Shown: positions 37,144 to 48,723 of the stretch, one piece after another | Layout of the letters: each line of letters begins with the position of its first letter | Numbering within the stretch: position 1 is the stretch's first letter | Assembly (NCBI GenBank): GCA_963742305.1 | Contig: CAVULN010000016.1 | Location: forward strand, 467,998-531,997 | Reading direction: 5' to 3' | Origin: Roseiarcus sp963742305 | GTDB lineage: Bacteria; Pseudomonadota; Alphaproteobacteria; Rhizobiales; Beijerinckiaceae | Length of the DNA: 64,000 bases | Position numbers and translations under genes: made by a program | Notes under the pieces: generated by a model | What the model was told of the DNA's origin: nothing | What the model saw: only the letters and a program-made list of their open reading frames with translations | Database searches by the model: none

Positions 37144-38970
37144 ATGGCGGGACAATCCAAGAAACCACCAGAGAGCGCCGGCGGCGGAGAAAGCGCCTCG
37201 CTCGCTGGCCTCGTCTCCGATGTCTTCTGGATGGCTTCGGCGTTCTGGGGTTCGCGGCAGCGCAACAAACTCCTTGGGTTGGCCGGCGCGCTGATCGCGG
37301 TGGTCGGCGCCACGGCCTACATGCAGATCAGGCTCAACTCCTGGAACGCCCCATTCTACAACGCGCTGACTCGCAAGGACATGCCCGCGTTCCTGTCGCA
37401 GCTCAAGGTCTTCGGGGTGATCGCGGGAATCCTGCTCGTCCTCAATGTCGCGCAGATGTGGCTCAATCTGAGCTCGAAAGTCGTCCTGCGCCGGGGGCTG
37501 GTCGACGACCTCCTCGACCAATGGCTCACGTCCAAGCGCGCCTTCCGCCTTTCGAGTTCCGGGCCGCTCGGCGTCAATCCGGACCAGCGGCTCCAGGCCG
37601 ACGCTCAGCACCTGACCGATCTTTCAACCGATCTCGGCATCGGCCTTCTGCAATCGAGCCTTCTTCTCCTCACGTTCGTTGGCGTTCTCTGGGGGCTCTC
37701 GCGCGGCCAGTTTCTGCCATTGGGCGGCCGCGAGTTCTCCCCGCCCGGCTACCTTGTATGGTGCGCGCTCTTCTATGCGGGCGCGGCGTCCTTCGTCAGT
37801 TGGTGGGTCGGGCGCCCGCTGATCAATCTCAATGCCGAGCACTATGCGAGGGAGGCCGACTTTCGCTTCGCGCTGGTGCGGATCAACGAGCACATCGACG
37901 GGATCACCCTCTACGGCGGCGAAGCTGACGAGCGGCAGGGGCTCAATGGGGTGTTCGGCGGCGTGCTCGACATTTCATGGCGGATCGTCAACGCGGTGAC
38001 GCGGCTGACATGGGTCACCGCAGGCTATGGCTGGTTCACCATCATCGCTCCAATTCTCGTGGCGGCCCCCGCCTACTTCCAGGGCAAGATGAGCTTCGGC
38101 GAACTCATGGTGATCGTCGGCGCGTTCAACCAGGTCCAGAACGCGCTTCGCTGGTTCGTCGACAATTTCTCCAATCTCGCCGACTGGCGCGCGACCCTGC
38201 TGCGGGTGGCGCGCTTCCGAAAAGCGATCATGAAAATGGACGACCTCGGCCAGGCCAAGAGTCGGATCCGTTTCACCGAGACCAAGGAGCCGTCGATCGC
38301 GATCGACAATCTGCATGTCGCTTCGCCCGAGGGCTGCGTCATGCTGAGCGAACCGCACGCCAACATGACCGCCAGCGAGCGGGTCCTGATCGCCGGCGAA
38401 AACGGCGAGCACAAAGCCTTGCTGTTTCGCGCCATAGGCGGCCTCTGGCCCTGGGGGAGCGGGGAAATCACCCACCCGGCGCGCAACACGATCATGTTCA
38501 TGCCGGTGCGCGCCTATATCCCCCCCGGCCCCCTCGGGGAGGCCGTTGCCTATCCGCGCTCGGCAAGCGACTATGAAGCTTCTGTCATCGCCAAGGCGCT
38601 CACCGATGTCGGGCTGGAACATCTGGCGGGGCGCCTGGACGAGGAGAACCGATGGGACCGGGATTTGACCGACGACGAGAAGCAATGCCTCGCCTTTGCC
38701 CGCGTCATCCTGCAAAGGCCGCGATGGGTGGTGGTGAACGACGCGCTCGACGTCCTCGATCCGAATTCGCGCCAGCGCATCCGGGCGCTCTTTTCGAGCG
38801 AACTCTCCGAGATCGGCCTCATCAACATCGGCCATGACCAGCCGGAAACCAGTTTCTATCCCCGCAAGCTGCATCTCGTCGTCGACCCGGGCGGACTGAA
38901 GTTCGAACCATCGCGCGAGCACGGAATGCCTGAACCGACCGGATCGGTCGCCGAATCCCCCGCCCAATAG
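37144..38970 (+). CDS. YddA/SbmA-BacA-like ABC protein with degenerate nucleotide-binding motifs
   Basis: This 608-residue fused permease-NBD protein of the SbmA/BacA-YddA type has about six membrane helices (residues about 30-330), with the family segment RLNSWNAPFYNALTRKD. The C-terminal NBD is recognisable (LLFRAIGGLWPWGSG, LAFARVILQRPRWVVV), but each ATPase motif is eroded. Walker A reads GENGEHKA, lacking the second glycine and the Ser/Thr. The signature reads LTDDEK instead of LSxGEQ. Walker B reads VVVNDAL, lacking the normal Asp-Glu. The frame is intact, so this is not decay by frameshift. It may be driven by proton motive force like SbmA/BacA, or have lost transport. It lies immediately upstream of the GH144-like gene. 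Confidence 0.85.
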   Translation: MAGQSKKPPESAGGGESASLAGLVSDVFWMASAFWGSRQRNKLLGLAGALIAVVGATAYMQIRLNSWNAPFYNALTRKDMPAFLSQLKVFGVIAGILLVLNVAQMWLNLSSKVVLRRGLVDDLLDQWLTSKRAFRLSSSGPLGVNPDQRLQADAQHLTDLSTDLGIGLLQSSLLLLTFVGVLWGLSRGQFLPLGGREFSPPGYLVWCALFYAGAASFVSWWVGRPLINLNAEHYAREADFRFALVRINEHIDGITLYGGEADERQGLNGVFGGVLDISWRIVNAVTRLTWVTAGYGWFTIIAPILVAAPAYFQGKMSFGELMVIVGAFNQVQNALRWFVDNFSNLADWRATLLRVARFRKAIMKMDDLGQAKSRIRFTETKEPSIAIDNLHVASPEGCVMLSEPHANMTASERVLIAGENGEHKALLFRAIGGLWPWGSGEITHPARNTIMFMPVRAYIPPGPLGEAVAYPRSASDYEASVIAKALTDVGLEHLAGRLDEENRWDRDLTDDEKQCLAFARVILQRPRWVVVNDALDVLDPNSRQRIRALFSSELSEIGLINIGHDQPETSFYPRKLHLVVDPGGLKFEPSREHGMPEPTGSVAESPAQ

Positions 38971-38981
38971 ACAGGACGCCG

Positions 38982-40283
38982 ATGCCACATTCAGCGAAGA
39001 TCAAAGCCGGCCACAAACCCGCCGAGCATCACAAGAAGCTCTCAGACGAGGGGTTGCTCGATCTCGTCCAGCGCCAGACGTTCCTCTATTTCTGGGACGG
39101 CGCCGAGCCCGCGAGCGGACTCGCGCGCGATCGCACCGGCAGGCTTGCCGACCCGGCTGACGACGTGGTCGCGACCGGCGGCTCCGGCTTCGGCGTAATG
39201 GCGCTGATCGTGGCCTCGGAGCGCGGATGGGTGACCCGCGCCGAGGCGCAGGGCCGCCTGTCGACGATGCTCGATTGCCTGGAGACAGCGACCTGCTATC
39301 ACGGCCTCTATCCTCATTTCATGCACGGGCGGACGGGCGCGACCAGGCCGTTCAGCCGCAAGGACGACGGCGCCGACCTGGTCGAGAGCGCATTCCTGTT
39401 CCAGGGGCTGCTTTGCGCGCGCGCCTATTTCGACGGCGCCTCGCCCGAGGAGAAGCGCATTCGCGATCGCATCGCCTACCTGTGGAACGAGGCGGAGTGG
39501 GACTGGTACACCCAGGGCGGCCGCATCGCTCTCACCTGGCATTGGAGCGCGACCAACGGCTTCGCGCTCAACCATCCGGTCCGCGGCTGGAACGAGTGCC
39601 TCATCGCTTACGTGCTGGCCGCCTCCGCGCCGCGCTATTCGATTCCGCCCGAAGTCTATCACGAAGGTTGGGCGCAGGGGCGCGAGTTCCTCAACCGGCG
39701 CAGTTTCGAGGGCGTGGAGCTTCCGCTCGGGCCCGATTGGGGCGGACCGCTCTTCTTCACCCATTACTCATTCTGCGGAATCGACCCGCGTGGCTTGAGC
39801 GACGCCTATGCGGACTATTGGAAGCAGAACGTGGCCCATACGCGCATCAACTACGCCTATTGCGTCCGCAACCCTCACGGTTACAAGGGCTATGGACCGA
39901 ACTCATGGGGCCTCACCGCTGGCGACTCGGTCAACGGCTATGCCGGGCATTCGCCGACGAACGACAAGGGCGTCATCACGCCGAGCGCCGCGTTGGCGAG
40001 CTTTCCCTATGCGCCGACGGAGGCGATGGCGGCTTTGCGCGCCTTCCACGACCATCTCGGCGACAAAATCTGGGATCGATTCGGCTTCATCGACGGCTTC
40101 AGCGAGCAATATGACTGGCGCGCCGACTCCTACCTTGCGATCAGCCAAGGGCCGATCGTGGTGATGATCGAGAACTACCGCAGCGGCCTCATATGGAAGC
40201 TGTTCATGGGCGTTCCCGAGATCCGCGAAGGCATGAAGCGGCTCGGCTTCAAGAGCCCGCATTTCGTTCAAGCGGTCGCGTGA
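38982..40283 (+). CDS. Glucoamylase-family protein, GH144-like (endo-beta-1,2-glucanase candidate)
   Basis: This 433-residue (alpha/alpha)6-barrel protein of the glucoamylase-like family resembles GH144 endo-beta-1,2-glucanases. Conserved segments are QRQTFLYFWDGAEPASGLARD, GFGVMALIVASERGW and HYSFCGIDPRG (with the family's conserved acid), and SWGLTAGDSVNGY. The start at 38982 is 11 bases after the ABC gene. No signal peptide is evident, so the substrate would be imported or the protein is periplasmic by an unseen route. Assignment to GH144 is by resemblance and needs a profile search. Confidence 0.75.
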   Translation: MPHSAKIKAGHKPAEHHKKLSDEGLLDLVQRQTFLYFWDGAEPASGLARDRTGRLADPADDVVATGGSGFGVMALIVASERGWVTRAEAQGRLSTMLDCLETATCYHGLYPHFMHGRTGATRPFSRKDDGADLVESAFLFQGLLCARAYFDGASPEEKRIRDRIAYLWNEAEWDWYTQGGRIALTWHWSATNGFALNHPVRGWNECLIAYVLAASAPRYSIPPEVYHEGWAQGREFLNRRSFEGVELPLGPDWGGPLFFTHYSFCGIDPRGLSDAYADYWKQNVAHTRINYAYCVRNPHGYKGYGPNSWGLTAGDSVNGYAGHSPTNDKGVITPSAALASFPYAPTEAMAALRAFHDHLGDKIWDRFGFIDGFSEQYDWRADSYLAISQGPIVVMIENYRSGLIWKLFMGVPEIREGMKRLGFKSPHFVQAVA

Positions 40284-41677
40284 CGGCGCTTGAAGACTGG
40301 ATAGGGAAAGAGGCCCGCTTCGCCGCGCGCGGGATGTTGCGCGCGATCTCCGCCGCCGATCTCGTCAAGGAGCGCCCGGGCTTCGGGCAGCGCGTCGTTC
40401 CGCGGCCGGGATCGGTGGTGGCCTCGCCGGTCCTCGCGGCCTACGATCCCGACCCCGACTACTTCTTCCACTGGTTCCGCGATTCGGCGATCGTCATCGA
40501 CGCATTGCGGGTCGCGCTCGAGGAGGGGCTCATCGATGCCGCGGCGGCCGCGCGTCTGGGCGAGTTCGTGACGTTCAGGCGGTCTCTAGGCGATCTCGAC
40601 GGCCGGAATCTGGTTCACGACGGGCGGTTCCGGGCCGAGGTCCAGCCGTCGTTTCTGCAGTATGTTCGGCCCGACGACGAGATTGCGGCCGTCCATGGCG
40701 AGGCGGCGCTGGCGGAAGCGCGCGTCAATCCGGATGGAACGCTCGACTTCACCCGCTGGGCGCGCCCGCAGAACGATGGCGCGGCGATCGAAGTTCTGGC
40801 GCTCGCGCGCTGGCGGACTGCAGAGCCCGCCCCGGAGGCGAACCTTCAGGCGTCGATGCTCGAGCTTGCGGTCAGCGATCTCAACTTCATCCGGACGCGG
40901 GCGCGCGAACGCTCGTTCGACATCTGGGAGGAGGAACGCGGGTATCATTATTTTACCCAGCTCGTGCAGGCCGAGGCGCTCGCTCGCGGCGCCGAATGGC
41001 TCGAGCGCGCCGGCGACCCTGCTCACGCGGGCGCCTGCCGCGCCGTTGCAGGCGAGCTTGCTCAGAGCCTTGACGCCTATTGGAGCGCGGCGGACGGTTT
41101 CTATCGCTCGCGCACAGGCGTCATAGGCGGCGCCCCTGGGAAGGCTCTCGACGTTTCGGTGATCCTCGGGGTGCTCCACGCTGGGCGAGCCAAAGGCGCG
41201 CACAGCGTGCTCGACCCGAGGGCTCAGGCCACGCTCGCCGCGCTCGAAGACAGGTTCGATGCGGAATACGCGATCAACCGCGACCGCCCGGTGGAGCGCG
41301 GCCCGGCGATGGGCCGCTACGCCAGCGACGCCTATTACGGCGGCAACCCCTGGTATCTGGCGACGCTCGCTGCGGCCGAGTTCTATTTCAGGCTGGCGGT
41401 CGCGCTCCTCTCCGGAGCCGACCTTGTCGCGGCGAAGGAGAACGTGCGCTTCCGCGACCGCCTGGGCGCCGGAAACGCCGCGACGGCGGCCGTCGAGCGC
41501 GGCGATTCATTCATGCGTACGGTGCAGGCCTACACGCCCGCGAGCGGCGACCTTTCGGAGCAATTCGACCGCGCGACGGGCGCTCAGATTTCGGCCAAAC
41601 AGCTTGCCTGGAGCTACGCCGCCTTCATCACCGCCGCCGCGAGCCGCCGCCGGGCCGTCCAGGCCATTCAAGGCTAA
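40280..41677 (+). CDS. Glycoside hydrolase family 15 protein (glucoamylase-type)
   Basis: This 465-residue GH15-like (alpha/alpha)6 protein has the opening block GSVVASPVLAAYDPDPDYFFHWFRDSA (segment YFFHWFRDSA) and the catalytic-base region ISAKQLAWSYAAFITA typical of GH15, with GNPWYLATLAAAEF nearby. GTG 40280 overlaps the upstream stop as GTGA. GH15 enzymes usually release glucose from alpha-glucosides or trehalose, so its presence beside beta-glucan enzymes is notable. Its 3' end overlaps the convergent GH94 gene by 50 bases. Confidence 0.85.
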   Translation: MTALEDWIGKEARFAARGMLRAISAADLVKERPGFGQRVVPRPGSVVASPVLAAYDPDPDYFFHWFRDSAIVIDALRVALEEGLIDAAAAARLGEFVTFRRSLGDLDGRNLVHDGRFRAEVQPSFLQYVRPDDEIAAVHGEAALAEARVNPDGTLDFTRWARPQNDGAAIEVLALARWRTAEPAPEANLQASMLELAVSDLNFIRTRARERSFDIWEEERGYHYFTQLVQAEALARGAEWLERAGDPAHAGACRAVAGELAQSLDAYWSAADGFYRSRTGVIGGAPGKALDVSVILGVLHAGRAKGAHSVLDPRAQATLAALEDRFDAEYAINRDRPVERGPAMGRYASDAYYGGNPWYLATLAAAEFYFRLAVALLSGADLVAAKENVRFRDRLGAGNAATAAVERGDSFMRTVQAYTPASGDLSEQFDRATGAQISAKQLAWSYAAFITAAASRRRAVQAIQG

Positions 41678-44600
41678 GGTCTTTGCGCGACTTTCTCAGG
41701 CCCGGCGCCACGATTCGCTTGCCGAACTGGCGCCTGAGCCCGAAAGCGTGGCGAATGAGCATGTTGGCGTAGAGGCCAGGTCCGCTCGAATAGACGCGCC
41801 ACCCGCCATCGACGGCGATCGCATTTGCTTTGACGCGCGCCCATTCGTCGCTTGCCTGATAGCGGTCGTTGAAAGCTGCGTCGCTCGAGCTGAAATAAGC
41901 GTTACGCTGCCTGAGCGAAGCATTCGGCAGCTCGTCCGTCACCGCGATCGGATTGGCGACCAGGAGCGCCTGCCACAATGCGGCAAACTCGCCGATGTCG
42001 CTCATCGCCTCGCCATAGCGAAGGTGGGAGTGCGTGTACATGAGGCCGATTTCGCGGCCAAAGAAAGCAGCCGATTCCGCCCGCCGGAAGACTGTCTCGG
42101 GACCCCCGTGATAGACGATCGGCTTGTCCATGAGACGCGCGCCGTCCGAGAAAAGAAGATGCTTGCGGATGAGGCTCAGGTGGCGCCGCGCCTGTCCTTG
42201 CGTGAAGATTCCCCCGATCATGCCCTGGGTCATCGGCAGAAGCGAGAAGGCGAGACCCGTCTGCTTGTCGCTCGGATGCAGCAGAAGCTCGGGCTCGCCG
42301 CCTTCCGGCCGGAACACGCCATAGCCGGCGACGACCCCGTCGCGCACGAGGCGCCGGTTGAAGTCCTTGCGCATCGCCGCCGCGAGCGCGTCCAGCTCTC
42401 TCGCCCGTTTGGGCGCATGCTTCGCCCGACGGAGGATTTCGGCATAGCGGCGAAGCTGCTCGTAGAGGAGAATGACCGTCCAGGCGCTCGTCATCCAGTC
42501 GCGCTTCGTCGGATCGACCGGTTGCAGCGAATCGTTCCAGTCGCCGGCGCCGTAGCGAACGAGATTCGTGCCGGGGATGAAGCGCCCGCGGACCGTCCCG
42601 ATCAGCTTCTCGATATGCGTGGTCACCGCGTCGCCATGCTCGGTCTTCTCGAAATTGTCGGCCCGGCGCCACGGGATCGTCTCGTCGAGGAAGGCGAAAT
42701 CGCCGGTCGTCTCGATATAGTCGCAGAGCGCCTTGAGCGGCCAGACGATGATGTCGCCATGCGACTCCTTGTCCTGCACCACGGAATAAGGTTCGAGCAT
42801 GAACCATTGCGGCCAGTCGCCGCTGTCCTCGTATTGCTGCGCGAACAGGATGCGCAGAATCTCCTTGACCGGCCGATCGTGCTCGAGAGTGAGCAGGAGT
42901 TCGACCGATCCCTGGCAGACGTCGCGCGTGCCCCAGGCGCCGCCCGTGTACTGCTCGAGACCGTGCGGCGCGGTGAGATGGATCATCGCGTCATGCGCGA
43001 GCCAGGGGACGATCGTGTCCATCGCGAGCGCGTCGGCGGAATTCCGGGAGCTCTTCACGCGAATCCCGCGCGTGAGGTTGCGCCAGAAGCGATCGGCGGA
43101 CTTGAGCATCTGAGCTTCGTCGACCGGCTTCGAATATTTCGACGCGAGCGCCTCGGCTCGCTTCGCGTCGGTCATGGAGCCCACGACGGCGAAGACGAAT
43201 TCGTTCGTCGGGCGCGTGCGAATCGCAACGTATGCGCCACTGCGGCGCTTGCCGTCCGCATACAGCAGTTCATCGCCGCCTATCACTTCGACGCGCCCGG
43301 GCGTGCTGGTCACCAGGCGATATAGGGCTTGAGGATATGCCTTGCCCCAGCGATCGTTGAGATCGGGGCGGAAGCGCGAACCGTTTCCGCTTCGGGTCGA
43401 TCTCGATGCGGCCTTGAGGCCCGAATTCCTGCTCGCCGAGGACCAGATGGCCGAAGACGAGAAAGCGGCATTTCGGCCCTTCGACGGCGACGCGCCACTG
43501 CATCGCAGGCTCGTCGCCGGCGACGGTCGCGGAGACCGTCACCGTCCGCCGGCCCAGGCGATAGATCCAGCGGCAATCGCTGAGGCCCATCTCGAAAGCG
43601 GACGGCACGGCCAACAATCGCCATCCGTCTCTGGTCTCGATGAGCATGCGCAGGCCGCTCGCGCGGGTGATGTTGTAGGGATCGCGCGAGACGGAAAACA
43701 GCTTGTGGAAGGACGTGTTGCCGATCGTGAGCTGCGCCCCGAACACCCCATGCATCCATGCGGTGGCGCACAAAATCGCCTCGTCGGGCAGGATCGCCTG
43801 CCCGCTGCGAATGAGCGAGCCGTGGCGCCGCGGCACGATGCGCTCCTTCTCGCGCAGGACAACGTGGCGGCTGTGAGTCCTCCCCGGAACGAAGAAAGAT
43901 AGAAGCTTCCCGTCGGCGCCTTCGACATGCGCGCGCCGGCGGTAGCGCGCCCTGATCTCGCTCTCGTCCAGCGCTTCGGCGATCGCGGGCGGCGCGTCAT
44001 GGATGAGAGTCCGCGGCGGCGCCGACAGGGCGACCTGGCGCGGCGCCCAGTCCCTGCCGGCGGCTTCGACAGCGTCGATTCTGCTCAAGTCGGCGTCGCT
44101 CGACGCCTCCGGATGATCGGGCTCGTAGACGCCGAAGAACGTCCACGACGACGCGCGCGCCGGGCTCGAGCGTCACGGCCTTCGACTGCAAAGCCGCGCA
44201 CGCCGTCTCGAACTGAAGGCGGGTCGAAGCAAGGCGCGTTCCGAATGGAATGGCGAGCCGATCCGCGTCACGGTGGGCGGGACCCATCGCCTGGCGAAAA
44301 TCGGTGGCGAAACCCGCGCCGCCTTCGAGGCAGCCGTGAGCGGCCCACGGATGCGCTCCGCCCTGCGACAGGTTCTGGCGGCTCATCAGCACGTCAGCGA
44401 GACGGCGATGCCGCGCGATGTGATGGTCGATATACTGGCTCGCGTAGGCCTCGTTGTTCATGAGGAAGCCCTGGTCGCCAAGCCCGAGATCCTGGATCAG
44501 GATCGCGTCGCAGGAGAGATCCGCATCCCGGCGGTTGACGACCTCGACCCGCCAGAACCAGACCTTCAGGCGCGGATGCAGCCATAGGGTGACCCGATGG

Positions 44601-44920
44601 TCGACGCCGCTCTGCTCCCCCTCCCACACGTACCGGTCGTCGGAAGCGCCGACGCGGAGCGTAGCCTCGGGCCCGATGACGGGCAGAATCTCCGGCTGAG
44701 GGCCGCCGACGCGCAAATAGAGGCGGGCCATGCCGTTGGCGACTGGCGAGGCCAGCGTCTGATTGATCATGATCCGGCGAGCAGCCTCGGCATGCTCGAT
44801 GGCGAAGATCGCGCCGCTCGGCAGGAGGCTGACCGAAAGCCCGGCGCCGTTGGCGATCCGCGTGAGACCGAGATCGTCCCGGCGCGGCGTCGTCAGGCGG
44901 TCAATCGGCGAGTGCGGCAT
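41628..44920 (-). CDS. GH94 1,2-beta-oligoglucan phosphorylase-like protein (two frameshifts)
   Basis: About 1,097 residues span an N-terminal beta-sandwich, a linker and an (alpha/alpha)6 catalytic barrel, as in GH94 phosphorylases. The catalytic acid is in VRYGAGDWNDSLQPVD, and substrate segments are GLEQYTGGAWGTRDVCQGS and YHGGPETVF. The length and domain layout fit sophoro-oligosaccharide (1,2-beta-oligoglucan) phosphorylases. Two single extra bases, near 44147 (before TFFGVYEPDHPEASS) and near 43378 (before FRPDLNDRWGKAYPQ), split it into three frames that align end to end. ATG 44920 is chosen for its GGGGGAA ribosome site. Confidence 0.83.
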
Positions 44921-45022
44921 CCGTTCCCCCTCTGAATGCTCTCTCTCCAACATCGGCCAGCGGGCGGCCTCTGTAAATGGCGCCAGCGGCGCGAAAGCCA
45001 TGTTTGACCCGGACAAAGGAGC

Positions 45023-45086
45023 CGGGCCGGATGAACGCCGGCCCGAATTGCGCTATTGAGTGGCGACGCTCCGGATCGATATCCGG
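45023..45086 (+). promoter_or_regulatory. Two hairpins in the hsp20 leader
   Basis: CGGGCCGG / CCGGCCCG (8-bp stem, 7-base loop, 45023-45045) and CCGGAT / ATCCGG (6-bp stem, 4-base loop, 45071-45086) precede the hsp20 start. They could be leader structure of a heat-shock gene. No ROSE-type anti-Shine-Dalgarno motif was recognised. Confidence 0.3.
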
Positions 45087-45108
45087 CGCCGGCGGTTCGG
45101 GTGAAGCG

Positions 45109-45517
45109 ATGGAAGCAAAATTTCCAAGCAATTGGATGTGGTCCGAGGCCTTCGAAATGCTGGCGCGGGCTGAGCGCATGCAGCGGCAATTCTTTCCGCC
45201 GTCCGGTTCGCGCGCGCCGGTCGCCTGGGAGCCTCCGGTCGATATCCTCGAGACCGAGCGGGCGGTGCTGGCGCTGGTCGCTCTGCCGGGGGTCGATTTC
45301 GACGAGGTCAAAGCGGTCATCATCCAGGGCGAATTGCTGATCTCAGGATGCCGAACTTATCCCGAAGCGATGCGGACCGCGATCATTCACCGCCTCGAGC
45401 TGCCGCAGGGTCGGTTTGAGCGCCGCATCCGTCTGCCCGCGGGCCGCTATAGCGCGATTCACCGGTCGGAATTCAAAGGCTGCCTGCTGGTTACGCTGGA
45501 GAAGTCGGAGGCTTCGA

Positions 45518-45525
<8 letters not shown>
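45109..45525 (+). CDS. Hsp20/alpha-crystallin small heat-shock protein
   Basis: This 138-residue small chaperone holds unfolding proteins. The alpha-crystallin domain starts at APVAWEPPVDILET and runs through VDFDEVKAVIIQGELLISG to the beta-strand FKGCLLVTLEKS. The usual C-terminal IxI tail motif is absent: the protein ends eight residues after the last strand, where it overlaps lon. The stop codon lies inside the lon 5' end (8-base overlap), so hsp20 and lon form a proteostasis operon. Confidence 0.9.
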
Positions 45526-47932
<2,407 letters not shown>

Positions 47933-48301
47933 GGCGGCTTGCCTTTGGCCGCAGTCCGGCCCAGTCCCGGCGGCAGGCGGCGAGGGTTCGCCGAACTCGA
48001 TTTGGGTTTTCTTGGCGGCTGCCTTTTTTGCCGCGAAACCCCCCGATATTCCCTATTGGATTTCCTTGGATTTCCTTGGATTCTCTCGTCCGAATTAGGA
48101 CTTATCAACAGGTTACGCGCGAATTTCGCCGAAATATTTTTCGCGCGGTCTTCTTCCGTTCGGTGAGCGTGGAATGGCGCTGATCGAGGCGATGCGGTTG
48201 CACGGGATTGCTCATGAGGCGACTTTAGCCGATATTCGGTTTTTCCGCAAGCAATTGTCGAATTGTCGTCCCAGCCGCGTCCGAAGGCATTTCAGCGGGA
48301 G
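47933..48301. other. Intergenic region with a short direct repeat
   Basis: The 369 bases between lon and the convergent cytochrome c gene hold no supported gene. The decamer TTGGATTTCC occurs twice and partially a third time at 48057-48083. A T6 run lies near 48025 downstream of lon, without a good terminator stem. Confidence 0.5.
48057..48083. repeat. Short tandem repeat of TTGGATTTCC
   Basis: Two full 10-base units and a partial third unit (ending TTGGATT) lie in a lower-GC intergenic stretch. Function unknown. Confidence 0.7.
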
Positions 48302-48723
48302 TCAGTGCGGCGTCTCCCGCCGCCTCGCCGCCGCGACATCCGCGGCGGAAACGGAGTCCGGGTACCTATTGCCGAAATGGGTGCGGACATAGTTGACGAC
48401 GTCTGCGACCTGCGCGTCGCTCATCATGTCGCCAAGCGGCGGCATGCCGTCGAGCCCGCGCAGCAGCACGCTCAGCAGGAACGCGCTCGAAGCGAGCTTC
48501 CCGTCCTCGGCGAGCGGCGGATACGCTCCCGCGCCGACCGCGCCCTTCGCGTCCGGCTGATGGCAGGCGGCGCAGACATGGGCGTAAAGGTCCGCCCCGC
48601 CCTGTTCGGCGAACGTCCATCCGTGGCTCATGGCGGCGTCGTTGCGACGCATCGTCGGCCACGAGGGGCGCGCGGTCGCGAAGCGATAAGCGCGACAAGG
48701 GCGCAGAGCGCCACGAGTCTCAT
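48302..48723 (-). CDS. Class I-like cytochrome c (one frameshift near 48687)
   Basis: This small periplasmic cytochrome c of about 140 residues has the haem-attachment motif CAACH in YAHVCAACHQPDA and a likely axial methionine in LDGMPPLGDMMSD. ATG 48723 (MRLVALCALVALIA) starts a signal peptide and overlaps the amine-oxidase stop as ATGA. One missing base (T-run near 48687) is needed to join the signal peptide to TARPSWPTMRRNDAAMSHG. Coupling to the Tat-type flavoprotein gene suggests it accepts electrons from that enzyme. Confidence 0.85.

Noticed and set aside
41259..43325. 688-codon plus-strand frame over GH15 and GH94
   Set aside because: Shadow frame; starts inside GH15 and runs antisense to the GH94 catalytic domain with no family features.
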